Source: Dipteris shenzhenensis (lineage: Eukaryota > Polypodiophyta > Polypodiopsida > Gleicheniales). From it: a stretch of DNA of 64,000 nucleotides. The stretch lies in assembly GCA_047967505.1 (NCBI GenBank), contig CM106540.1; one strand, 5' to 3'. Below are positions 54,411-64,000 of this stretch, piece by piece. The notes beneath the pieces were generated by a model that saw only the letters and a program-made list of their open reading frames with translations, did no database searches and was not told where the DNA came from. The number at the start of each line of letters is the position of its first letter. The stretch's first letter is position 1. The position numbers were made by a program, and so were the translations under genes.

Positions 54411-57400
54411 ATGGCCCAGCCCGCAAGACTACGAATCCCACCATTCGGCGAAAGCAGAAAGTTGGATGGCACTAACTATCCACTCTGGAAGTTCAAGATG
54501 AAGACCATCCTAAGTGCATACGAGCTTTGGGATACTGCTACTAGGGTGGATGTGAAGCTGGTTGCAAGACCGAATCCAGCCAATGCAGGACAATAGATAG
54601 TACCAACTGTGGATGAGATTCTCACGTGGACAAGAAGAAATGCAGATGCACTGTGTTCAATTATCTGCAGTGTAAGTGATTTTGTCATGGCGTTAATTCA
54701 ACATGTCACCACAGCGGAGGAGGCATGGACGGTCTTGAAAAATCAGTACGAGACCACGAATCAGATGTAGATTCAGAATCTGGAGACACAGCTCATGAAC
54801 GAGAAACTATCTGAGTTTGAAACGACAGAGAAGTTCACAACTAAGGTGAAGAATCTGTGCGATCAGATGACTGCGATTGGCATCACCATCACCAGTGAGA
54901 ATCTAGCACGAAGGTGCATACGGATTCTCCCACCAAAGTACAATGGTCTTGTTACGATGCTGAATACGCAGAACAGAAATCCGCCCCTCAACTTTGAGGA
55001 TTTCAGTGCGATGCTTTTGGAGGAGGAGATGCGTCAAAAGACGAGGACTGGAGAACATTCGGCTTTCTCAGCTGGATCAAAGAAATGTAAGGGTAAGGAC
55101 TCTGGTAACCCATCTTCTTCTGATGATAAAAAGAGAAAGAAGAAGATCAAGTGCTTCTATTGCAACAAGGCAGGGCACAAGCAGAATGAGTGCCGGAAGA
55201 AGATTGTAGATGAGAAGAACAAAGTAAAGAAAGAGTCCAACAACAGTGCACAGGCATTACCAGTAGAGCTATTTGTAGCAATTGAGGAGATTTGCACGGA
55301 GGCAGTTCATGAACCTGCGGATGAACCTTGGATTATTGATAGTGGTGCATCACACCACCTGACCAGTTGGAAGGATTGGTATACCTCTCTACATCCAGTA
55401 GGGAATGACATCCCGGTAGCAGCAGGCAATGATGCAAAATGTCTAGCAAAAGGAAAAGGTATGATTGCTCACAAGTTAGATGGAGTTGTAAAATAGTTGT
55501 CCGATGTTCTTTATGTGCCAGATATCAAGAGGAACTTGTTGTCCATTTTTGCGATCACGGATCGGGACCTCAAAGTTCACTTCGATAAGAATGCCACACA
55601 GATTTTAGATCTTCAAGGAAAGGTCATTGGTAAAGGTACAGGTGCAAGTGCTCGAGCCGATGTGAGCAACACTAAGTTGTGGCATGAGAGGTTTGGTCAT
55701 CTAAACCTTAGTTCTTTAAAGGAGATGCATGAAAGTGGAATGATTGTAGACCTACCAGAAATTATAGATCTGCCCAATGTATGTGAAGCTTGCATGATGG
55801 GCAAGCACCATCAGCAGCCCTTTCCTAAAGAGGCCAGCAGGGCAAAGGCTCCTCTAGAGCTCGTTCACACGGATCTCTGCGGAAAGATGGAGATGGAAGA
55901 TTTGGGCGGTTCCTACTACTTCATGACGCTGATCGATGACTACAATAGAAGGATATGGATATACTTCCTGAAGACTAAAGATGAGGCTTTTAGTAAGTCC
56001 AAAGAATGGCATGTAATGGTCGAGAAAGAAACAGGGAGGAAGGTAAAGAACTTGAGATCAGACATAGGTCGAGAGTTCACAACAAGTGAATTCGAAAGTT
56101 ATTGCAAAACTCATGGGATCAAGAGGCAGAAAACCCCATCACCTACATCACAACAAAATGGAGTAGCAGAGTGCAAGTCATCTCTGCGAAATGGGTAGGA
56201 GTATGATGAAAGGGAAAGATTTGCCAAAGACTTTCTAGGCTGAAGCATGTAACACGATAGTATACATTCTGAATCGTAGCTACATGAAGGCTGTGAATGG
56301 GATGACTCCACTGCAGGCCTTTTCTGGTAAGAAACCTTCAGCTGCACATTTCAGAGTTTTTGGATGTGACTGTTTTGTGCATGTCCCTGATGCTAACAAG
56401 ACCAAATGGAAGCCGAAGAGCTGGAGGTGTATTTTCTTGGGCTACAGTGAAGAGGCGAAGGGTTACCGTCTCTATAATCCTGATACCAAGAAGGTAATAG
56501 TAAGTCGTGATGTGGTCTTCTCAGAATAGCCGCATCAATTGGAGGAGAATACTTCCTTCCTAGACAACCAGGACCAGGATATCCATCTAGTACAACCACC
56601 AACAGTAGACCGAACTCCCCCAACAGTGCTTGGGAGGATTCAAGATAAAGAAGAGGAAGAAGAGCCTGTAGAACCACAACAACGGCCATTCCCAAAGTGG
56701 GTAAAGCAGCTTTTGGACGGTAGAGAACCTCCACTCATTAAGGAGGAACCATCCGAACACTGCCGGTCCAGGAGATTAGAGGAGCAAAGAAGGGCGCAGG
56801 AACACTTGGTCAACTACGCTTTGATGATAGAGGTGATCCGTGCTGAAGAACCCAAGTGTCTTGAAGAGGCATAGGGTGATGATTGGTGGATGGAGGCTAT
56901 GCAGTTGGAGTATGGCTCCATAATGAAGAACAAGACTTGGGACCTTGTGGATCGACCACCAAAACGCAAGGTAATCGGCACCAAGTGGGTGTACAAGACC
57001 ACAAGTACAAGTCCGATGGCACGTTGGATAAGTACAAGGCTCGGCTCTTGGCAAAAGGATTCGCACAGGTACATGGTTTTGATTAATAGGATACTTTTGC
57101 TCCCACAGCTCGACTAACCGCAATTCGTAGCGTTTTGGCTTTAGCAGCACAAGAAAGTTGGCCCGTGTTTTAGATGGATGTAAAATCCGCCTTTTTGAAT
57201 GGAGATCTCAAGGAGGAGGTATACATGGAACAACCACCAGGTTTTGTGATCCCCGGTTCAGAAGGTAAGGTCTGTAAACTAAAGAAGGCATTTTACGGGT
57301 TGAAACAGGCCCCACGGGCGTGGTACCAGTGGATTGATGCCTACTTTCTACAAAATGGGTTTAGGAGGAGCCCATCTGATGCAAATTTGTATATCTATAG

Positions 57401-58165
57401 AGAAGGAGGCAGGTGTATGATCGTGGTCCTTTACGTAGATGACCTTGTCATAATAGGGAACCATGAAGAAAATATCTCGCAGACAAAGCAGTTGCTAGGA
57501 AGAGAGTTTGAGATGATAGACCTCGGACTGATGCATTTCTATTTGGGGATTGAAGTTTGGCAAGAGCCAAAACAGATCTTCATTTCACATCTGAAGTATG
57601 TTGGAGAGATATTGAAAGCATTTGGCATGGCTAAGTGCAAGACAGTTGGCACCCCTATGGAGGTTGACGTGAAGCTCTCAAATGAGGATTCATCACCACT
57701 GGTGGACGAAGTGAAGTACAAAAGGCTTGTGGGCAGTTTGATTTACTTATGCAACACGCGGTCGGATATCAGCTTTGCGACTGGTGTACTAACCATGTTT
57801 TCCAATAAGCCCCGGGAGATCCATTGGAGGGTAGGGATGCGGGTGCTAAAATACATCAAAGGCACACTTGATTATGGCATCACCCATACCATGGGCAACA
57901 TCTTGACTGGATTCTGTGACTCGGATTGGGCAGGAGACGTGGACAGCAGGAGATCAGTGACATGTTACTATTTCTCACTTGGATCTGGAGCTGTGTCATG
58001 GGTTAGCAAGAAGCAACCTACAATTGCTCTTTCTTCTACCGAAGCTGAGTAAAAATCATCATGTTTTGCCTCTTGTGAGGTAGTGTGGTTGAGGAGGATT
58101 TTAGGGACCATGGGTACAATGCAGAACAAGCCTACGCAGTTATCATGTGACCCAAGATTGTGGAG
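54411..58165 (+). pseudogene. Decayed Ty1/copia gag-pol, 3' end missing
   Basis: Gag begins at the ATG at 54411 (PPFGESRKLDGTNYPLWKFK) and has a zinc knuckle CFYCNKAGHKQNEC at 55152-55193. Protease is WIIDSGASHHLT. Integrase shows LWHERFGHLN, HTDLCG and NLRSDIGREF (normally GGEF), with a frameshift after VAECKSS near 56185. RT has [20 protein letters not shown] and YVDDLVIIG (about 57436), and RNase H has [14 protein letters not shown] and SSTEAE followed by a stop at 58050. Stops at 54594, 54768, 55494, 56527, 56872 and 57171 mostly sit at Gln positions as TAG. Similarity ends within RNase H at about 58165; no PPT or 3' LTR is found. One nearly complete RT/RNase H ORF (57174-58052) survives. 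Confidence 0.93.
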
Positions 58166-58944
58166 GTAGTCTAACAAAGGTTAGTCTATGACATGCAAAG
58201 TAGTTTATTTAGAAAAATCACATACTTTCCATTCCCTTTATACAAAGATTTTTTTGCACATTGTAAGCTATCCCGTGAGTGATAAGAGATCAAGGCATAC
58301 CCTACAATCTTTAGTTGTCTTGTCTTAGAAAATCTTTTACTTTGAATAGTGTTAAGGAAATCTAATTGCCCTTACTCTAAGACAAGATCATCGTAACATT
58401 CCGATTTCCAACCTAAAATCTCTGTCCGAGCATGGGAATGATCCAACCCCTAATGGTGGAGGGGAGCGTCGTGTTGGAAGAGCCTTAGGGGGAATATTAA
58501 TAGTGGGTTCTGGTTGTTTGGAGGAGATAGGCCCAAATCTCATAGTTCAATACCTCTAACTACTACATTCCATATCTCATAGTTGGGTCTCAATGATTAT
58601 GATATGCTTTCTTTATCTTATGTTTCGGTATGGTATACCACAACACTTAGTATGAATTCTTTTTGTTGTTCTCCTCAAAGGTAACAAGGGCTACAAATTT
58701 ATCCCCCTTTTCTAATGCCTCAATGAAATCATAAAAGCCTAGAATTGGCCCCCAGCGAGGAAAAACTCGTTATTAATTAATTAGTTACTGTGTCGAGGGG
58801 GGGGGCACGATTAACCTAAGGTGGGATGTCTAAATCAATTAGGGCGATTAACCTAAGGTGCTTCGGCACAAGTTGGGAGAACTCTCCAGGAGCTGCTAAA
58901 GGCCATACTCTCCAGAAGTCGAGGGATCTATAAATACACGGGGC
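58166..58944. other. Intergenic, no recognisable gene
   Basis: Downstream of the truncated copia element. The word GCGATTAACCTAAGGTG occurs twice, near 58808 and 58844. There is no ORF of interest and no LTR matching 53982-54340. Confidence 0.4.
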
Positions 58945-59250
58945 ACTGGGCTGAGGGAGTAGAGGGAGGAAGGGGGGGGAGAGGGAGAGGGGACGAACGA
59001 AGGGGAGGGAGAGGAGAGAGAGCAGGACAGGAGAGGGAGGAAGGGGAGGGAGAGGGGAGAGGACAGGGGGTAGGGAGGAGAGAGGGAGAAAGAGAGGGAG
59101 CAAGCTAAGCGGAGGGAGAGATGCAGAGGGAGAGAGGGGGATGCTTAGGAAGAAGTGCGGAGGGAGGATGCGATGGTGAGCAAGAAAGATGCAGAGGGAG
59201 AGAGGGGGGATGCTTAGGGAGAATGCGGAGCGAGGATGGAGTGATGAGGT
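58945..59250 (+). repeat. Purine-rich (GGGA)n low-complexity tract with a 67-bp tandem pair
   Basis: About 300 bp of almost pure G/A on the plus strand. In its second half a block containing GATGCAGAGGGAGAGAGGGG and ATGCTTAGG repeats (about 59119 and 59187). The 146-aa minus-strand ORF across it is a Pro/Leu/Ser artefact. A purine tract of this kind could form triplex or G-rich structures. Confidence 0.8.
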
Positions 59251-60224
59251 GGGCAATACTTGGGTTAATCTATTAATAAGGTGATCGATTGAGAGGCGCG
59301 ATTAATTAATTAATGCATTTCGATCGTAGGAGTACGAGTGATTAGGAGCATTTAAGAGGGCGATTCTGTAATGTTTTGGTCTCAAGTTTGAATGTCTCCA
59401 TAATTCACGGTTGTTTGAGGCAAAAATCCCTTATTAGAGTTGGATCCTATGTATGGCAATCTTGGCAGTTTTGCCAAACCCCTAGCATATCGTTGCCAGG
59501 CATTGGCAAGTGTTCCCACCCGTGCCATGCTGTGCCAAAAACCAGTAAGTCCACTCCGTTCTCTGGTTTCAATTTAGTACAGAGGGTCCACACTTGAGGT
59601 GACACCAGATAAATAAGGTGGGCGGAAAGAGTTCTCCATGAGGTGGGTGTAAGCGCCTCAGAGAGCAAAGCCGGCTCTCATAACAAAACAAATGGAAGCT
59701 GAAGCAAAACGTCGCAAATTTGTGGTGTGCTATAAGCGGGAATGGCCCCTTAGAGGGCGTTCCCGCCTCCACCGAGGCAAAAAATCGGAAAAGGCAAAGA
59801 CTCCTCGAAATCGGTTGAGCAGACAAATGGGGAGGCATTCGAGCAGATGTGCCTGCTTTCAGAATTTCGGAAACTAAGTTGCCAATCCATTGAAGCGTAG
59901 ACTTTCCCACGATTTCTGCATTTCCGCTTAGATGAGCGTCGAATCCAAACATTGAGCGCGAGTTGCCAAGGGGTGCTTGCATTGAGCTGGAAACTCCGGT
60001 AACTGGAGCCGAAGAACGTGGAGCGGGCTGGCGGATCCGTTTGATGGGGTCTCGCATATTTGCTGATGAACATAGTGGACAAGGTAGGCAACTCGGGACC
60101 TGCTCTAATTGTATGGACAATGAAGTAACAGATGCAAAAGAGGAGAAAAGCCAAGGGAGAGAGCATATGAGTTCGCATGTGTGACTCCATTTGAACAATG
60201 AAAAGAATTGGCCTATGAGCTGCT
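59251..60224. other. Upstream region of the third PPR gene
   Basis: It should contain the promoter and 5' UTR of the gene at 60225. A 241-aa ORF runs antisense (59569-60294) and a 73-aa sense ORF lies at 59963-60184; neither has a recognisable domain. No core promoter element could be fixed with confidence. Confidence 0.4.
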
Positions 60225-63200
60225 TTGTCGGCCATGCCTCTGCTTGCCATTGAGCCGCTCTCTTTTGAGGGTAGGCAACCTCACACTGTAGCACGTTGCC
60301 CAGTTATGCCGGACCCTCGGGTTGGCGATAAGAAAATATGCCACAAGAGCCACTTTCCACGATTGCTGCCTCACCGCTACTTCAGGTTTGTGGGCACCAA
60401 CTATTTTCTCAATCGGTGCAGAGAGGAACCGGTGCTAACTTATCTAGGAACTGACAAGGTCCCTCGCACACGAATGTTTGATGGGCACCATCACAGGGAT
60501 GAAGACAATCGGCTTGAAAAATTAAATACAGAGATCCTCGGTCAGCTGGGTCCAGAGACAGATGATGCCACCTATGCCTCGTTTTTACGGCGTTGCACCA
60601 GGGCAAAGGCCCTTTCTGAAGGCAAATGTGTGCATGAACACATGACCATACGTGGATATGCTGGCAACAGGTTTCTGAGTAATCTTCTCGTCCAAATGTA
60701 CAGCAAGTGTGGGAGCCTGGAGAATGCACGTTCTGTGTTTGACAACATAGTCAATCGGAATTTGTTCTCTTGGAACATTATGATTACAGCGTCTGCCCAA
60801 AACGGGAGCCTGGACGATGTAAGGGCATTGTTCAAAGAGATGCCACAGCGTGATGTGGTCTCCTGGAATGCCATCATCGCAGCGTGTGCCCAGAATGGGC
60901 ATGGCAACGAGGCCCTCCGATGGTTTGGTCAAATGCATGCTGAAGGTTTCGAGCCAAACAAGATCACTTTCATCTGCGTGGTGGATGCTTGTGCTTGTAT
61001 GGCAGCCCTAGAAGAGGGTCGAGTAATACATGGTACTGTTACGGGCAACGGATGGGAGTCAGATGCCGTTGTGGGGACAGCCCTCGTCAATATGTATGGA
61101 AACTGCGGGAGCCTAGATGATGCAAGGACAGTGTTTGCAGAGATAACACAGCTGGATGTTGTCTCGTGGAGTGCCATGCTCGCTGCTTGTGCCCAGAATA
61201 GGCGAGGAAAGGAGGCCCTGCAACTGTATGGTCAAATGCAGGCTGAAGGCTTCGAGCCAAACAAGATCACCTTCATCTGTGTTGTGGACGTGTGTGCCAG
61301 CATGGCCACCCTAGAAGAGGGTCAAGTGATCCATGCTACTGTTGCAGGCAGCGAATGGGAGTCGGATGTTGTTATGGGGACCGCCCTCGTCAATATGTAT
61401 GGCAGGTGCGGGAGCCTAGACGATGCAAGGGCAGTGTTTGCAGAGATGACACAAAAGAATGTGGTCTCTTGGAGTTCTATGATCGTTGCATGTGTCCAAA
61501 ATAGGCATGGCAAGGAGGCGCTGCAACTGTTTGGTCAGATGCAAGCCAGAGGCTTCGAGCCAGACAAGGTGACCTTTATCTGTGTTGTGGATGCATGTAC
61601 TAGTGTGGCAGCCCTAGAAGAGGGTCAAATGGCTCATGCTACTGTTACTGGCAGTGGATTGGAGTTGGATGCTGTTGTGGGGAATGCCCTCGTCAATATG
61701 TATGGCAAGTGTGGGAGCCTAGATGATGCAAGGTCAATTTTTGTAGAGATACCCCAGCGGAATGTGGTCTCCTGGAGTGCCATGATTGCATCATGTGCCC
61801 AGAATGGGCATGGCAAGGAGGCCCTGCAACTGTTTGAGCAAATGCATGTTGGAGGCTTCGAGCTAGATAAGATCACCTTTGTTTGCATTGTGGATGCATG
61901 TGCTAGTGTGTCAGCCCTACACGAGGGCCGTGTCATCCATGCTGCTGTTGCTGGCAATAGATGGGAGTTGGATGTCATTGTGGGGACAGCCCTTGTTAAT
62001 ATGTATGGGAGGTGCGGAAATCTAGATGATGCAAGGGCAGTGTTTGCAGAGATGCCACAGCGGAATGCGATCTCCTGGAGTGTCATGATTGCTGTGTGTG
62101 GCCAGAATGGGCATGTCCAGGAGGCCCTGCAACTCTTTTGTCAAGCTCAGGCTGAAGGTTTTGAGCCAAATAAGATCACCTTCCTCTGTGTTGTGGATGC
62201 ATGTGCCACTGTGGGAGCCCTAGAAGAAGGTTCAAGCATTCATGCTACTGTTACTGGCAGTGTATGGGAATTAGATGTTGTTGTGGGGACAGCCTTTGTC
62301 AATATGTATGGCAAGAGCAGGAGCGTAGATGATGCAAGGGCAGTCTTTGAAGAAATGCCACAGCGGGATGTGGTCTCTTGGAATGCCATGATCAGTGCTT
62401 GTGCCCGGAATGGGCAGGGCAAGGAAGCCCTGCAACTGTTTGGTCAAATGCAGGTAGAAGCTGTTGAGTTAGACAACATTACCTTCATGTGCATTGTTGA
62501 CACATGTGCCAGTATGGCAGCTTTAGAGGAGGGTCAATTGATCCACGCTATTGTTGCTGGAAAGGGATGGGAGTCTGATGTTGTGATGGGGAATGGCCTC
62601 GTCAATTTGTATGGCAAGTGTGGTTGCCTAGAGGATGCGAGGGCAGTGTTTACAGAGATGCCACGAGGGGACGTGGTATCCTGGAGTGCTATGATCACTG
62701 CGTGTGCTCAGAATGGGCATTGCAAGGAGGCCCTGCAACTCTTAGTTCAAATGCAGGCTGAAGGCTGTGAGCCGAACAAGATCACCTTTGTATGCATTGT
62801 GGATGCATGTGCAAGTGTGGCAGCTCTAGAAGAGGGTCAAGTGATCCATGCTCCTGTTGCTGGCAATGGATGGGAGTCAGATATCACAGTGGGGACAGCC
62901 CTTGTCAATTTGTATGCCAAGTGTGGGAGCCTAGATGATGCAATGGCAGTTTTTGCAGTGATGCCACAGCGGGATGTGGTCTCCTGGAATGCCATGATTA
63001 CTGCATGTGCCCAGAATGGATGTAGCAAGGAGGCCCTGCAACTTTTTGGTCAAATGCAGACTGAAGGCTTTGAGCCAGACAAGGTCACCTTCCTCTGTAT
63101 TCTCAGTGCTTGCAGTCATACAGGTATGGTTGCTGATGGGAGAAGATACTTTGCCTCGATGGATAGAGACTATGGGATAACCCCATCAGTGGAGCATTAT

Positions 63201-63620
63201 GTGTGCATGATTGATCTTCTAGGGCGAAGAGGACTTCTGGAAGAGGCAGAGGACCTGATTAGTAGTATGCCATTTGAGCATGTTCCTTCAGCCTGGTTGA
63301 GCTTGCTTTCATCATGTGGAATTCACAATGACGTGGAACGGGCTGTGCGTGCTGCAAATTTTGTTCTTGAGTTAGATCCAAGGAGTGCTTCTCCATATGT
63401 ATTGCTGGCAAATATCCATGCTAACGCAGGTAGTTTGGATGATCTAGGGAAGCTGAGAAAGGTACCAATTGATGATGTTTCGAAGAAAGTACCAAGATTC
63501 AGTTGTTCCGAGCTTGATAATGTGGTGCAAGAATTTGCTGTTAGAGAAACATTGCTTCCTTTTCATGAGGATATTCACGCTGAGTTGCACAGGTTGAATA
63601 GTCAAATGACAGCAGCTTGA
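60225..63620 (+). CDS. PLS-class PPR protein, E/E+ type (1131 aa)
   Basis: Longest and best preserved of the three paralogues, in one exon. The leader (about 1-100; MPLLAIEPLSFEGRQPHTVA matches the 928-aa protein's leader) may direct it to plastid or mitochondrion. PPR motifs begin near residue 110. Residues 229-935 are seven exact 101-residue P-L-S triplets, then a terminal set from 936 (LSACSHTGMVADGRRYFASM). E1 (SAWLSLLSSCGIHNDVERAV), E2 (ASPYVLLANIHANAGSLDDL) and E+ (FSCSELDNVVQEFAVRETLL, ending DIHAELHRLNSQMTAA) follow. There is no DYW domain. The P and S motifs keep the usual RNA-code residues (Thr/Ser/Asn at position 5, Asn/Asp at the end), so specific organelle RNA binding is expected; editing or another role cannot be told from sequence. 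Directly after the stop the frame reads VPDT, a trace of a longer C-terminus. Confidence 0.92.
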   Translation: MSAMPLLAIEPLSFEGRQPHTVARCPVMPDPRVGDKKICHKSHFPRLLPHRYFRFVGTNYFLNRCREEPVLTYLGTDKVPRTRMFDGHHHRDEDNRLEKLNTEILGQLGPETDDATYASFLRRCTRAKALSEGKCVHEHMTIRGYAGNRFLSNLLVQMYSKCGSLENARSVFDNIVNRNLFSWNIMITASAQNGSLDDVRALFKEMPQRDVVSWNAIIAACAQNGHGNEALRWFGQMHAEGFEPNKITFICVVDACACMAALEEGRVIHGTVTGNGWESDAVVGTALVNMYGNCGSLDDARTVFAEITQLDVVSWSAMLAACAQNRRGKEALQLYGQMQAEGFEPNKITFICVVDVCASMATLEEGQVIHATVAGSEWESDVVMGTALVNMYGRCGSLDDARAVFAEMTQKNVVSWSSMIVACVQNRHGKEALQLFGQMQARGFEPDKVTFICVVDACTSVAALEEGQMAHATVTGSGLELDAVVGNALVNMYGKCGSLDDARSIFVEIPQRNVVSWSAMIASCAQNGHGKEALQLFEQMHVGGFELDKITFVCIVDACASVSALHEGRVIHAAVAGNRWELDVIVGTALVNMYGRCGNLDDARAVFAEMPQRNAISWSVMIAVCGQNGHVQEALQLFCQAQAEGFEPNKITFLCVVDACATVGALEEGSSIHATVTGSVWELDVVVGTAFVNMYGKSRSVDDARAVFEEMPQRDVVSWNAMISACARNGQGKEALQLFGQMQVEAVELDNITFMCIVDTCASMAALEEGQLIHAIVAGKGWESDVVMGNGLVNLYGKCGCLEDARAVFTEMPRGDVVSWSAMITACAQNGHCKEALQLLVQMQAEGCEPNKITFVCIVDACASVAALEEGQVIHAPVAGNGWESDITVGTALVNLYAKCGSLDDAMAVFAVMPQRDVVSWNAMITACAQNGCSKEALQLFGQMQTEGFEPDKVTFLCILSACSHTGMVADGRRYFASMDRDYGITPSVEHYVCMIDLLGRRGLLEEAEDLISSMPFEHVPSAWLSLLSSCGIHNDVERAVRAANFVLELDPRSASPYVLLANIHANAGSLDDLGKLRKVPIDDVSKKVPRFSCSELDNVVQEFAVRETLLPFHEDIHAELHRLNSQMTAA
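60909..63029 (+). repeat. Coding tandem array, 7 x 303 bp (PPR triplets)
   Basis: Seven head-to-tail units of exactly 303 bp (2121 bp) encode P-L-S triplets. The unit boundary used is the (E)AL(Q/R) codons at 60909; the terminal set begins at 63030. There is no indel among units, and high DNA similarity to the arrays at 8.8-10.3 and 31.3-33.1 kb. Confidence 0.9.
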
Positions 63621-64000
63621 TAAGTGCCTGACACCTGTGCAATGCTGTGAATGTAGAAGAAAAAGATGACATGCTTGCCGTTGCCTTTGTGCTCTTTTCA
63701 CCCCCTTTTAGTAGCACCAAGAACCTGCCTGTTGTGTACCTTGTTCAATGGAAGATAATTATGTGGAATCCTATGGGTTCTCCCAAAAGATGCCAGGAGA
63801 GAACCAAATCACTGTATGTCTTCAAAACTCTCGTCCAAACCTGCAAATGACCCAATTCTTCGAACAATAGAAATCAATGTCCCTTGAGAATGCCGCCACA
63901 AATCACTTCAGATCCAAATCTTTTGTGAAGCACATTGTAGAACATCTTCAGTCCAACATCCTAGAAAGTGTCAGTTTCCATGAAAGGGGTCTTCCAACAG
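63621..64000 (+). other. 3' flank of the third PPR gene
   Basis: Immediately after the stop, TAA and then GTGCCTGACACC (VPDT) remain in frame, the box that links E+ to DYW in longer family members. No DYW motif follows. The rest is presumably 3' UTR and spacer; a 67-aa ORF at 63647-63850 has no motif. Confidence 0.5.

Noticed and set aside
58816-59256. 146-aa minus-strand Pro/Leu/Ser-rich ORF
   Set aside because: Translation of the purine-rich tract; no conserved motif.
59569-60294. 241-aa minus-strand ORF antisense to the third PPR gene's start
   Set aside because: No recognisable domain, Ser/Cys/Pro-rich composition, and it overlaps the conserved leader of the PPR gene. More likely a chance ORF.

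Overview
This window looks like nuclear DNA from a land plant with a large, retrotransposon-filled genome. A leptosporangiate fern is the best guess. This is inference from the very uniform PLS-type PPR repeats on single long exons and from the mix of plant Ty1/copia, Ty3/gypsy and LINE relics. No rRNA, tRNA or CRISPR array was seen, and there is no bacterial gene layout.

Host genes. Three intronless PLS-class pentatricopeptide-repeat (PPR) genes are the only convincing host genes: 8247-11033 (minus, 928 aa), 30691-33414 (plus, 907 aa, broken 3' end) and 60225-63620 (plus, 1131 aa). They are close paralogues. Each has an array of exactly 101-residue (303-bp) P-L-S triplets, with 5, 6 and 7 copies respectively, followed by a last PPR set and E/E+ motifs. 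None has a DYW domain. Proteins of this kind usually enter plastids or mitochondria and bind organelle RNA.

Mobile DNA. (a) 42839-48325 is an intact, very young Ty1/copia element on the minus strand. Its 298-bp LTRs look identical, it has a 5-bp target duplication, PBS and PPT, and it carries an uninterrupted gag-pol ORF. It landed in the gag region of an older Ty3/gypsy element. (b) Decayed copia elements lie at 6.1-7.5 kb (minus), 22.0-25.8 kb (plus) and 54.0-58.2 kb (plus, with 5' LTR and PBS). (c) A LINE relic at 25.8-29.6 kb is split by a roughly 1.5-kb insert. (d) Ty3/gypsy relics lie near 15.2-15.9 kb and 40.1-40.8 kb. (e) A copia-type LTR with PBS lies at 1.06-1.31 kb. (f) 49.4-53.5 kb (minus) holds a rolling-circle transposon relic: Helitron Rep (HUH and YxxxY motifs), a Pif1-like helicase with a deleted middle, and, in the same frame as the helicase tail, an endonuclease/exonuclease/phosphatase (EEP) domain. 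That domain order marks Helentron/Helitron2-type elements rather than ordinary angiosperm Helitrons. It is the most interesting feature here.

Other remains. There is an OTU-protease-like relic at 19.9-20.5 kb, a duplicated LRR fragment at 12.9-13.6 kb, a 1.29-kb direct duplication (13.9-15.2 and 15.9-17.2 kb), and dense CT/TTC/TG microsatellites at 18.0-19.3 kb. The remaining intergenic stretches are AT-rich with small tandem duplications and no recognisable gene.
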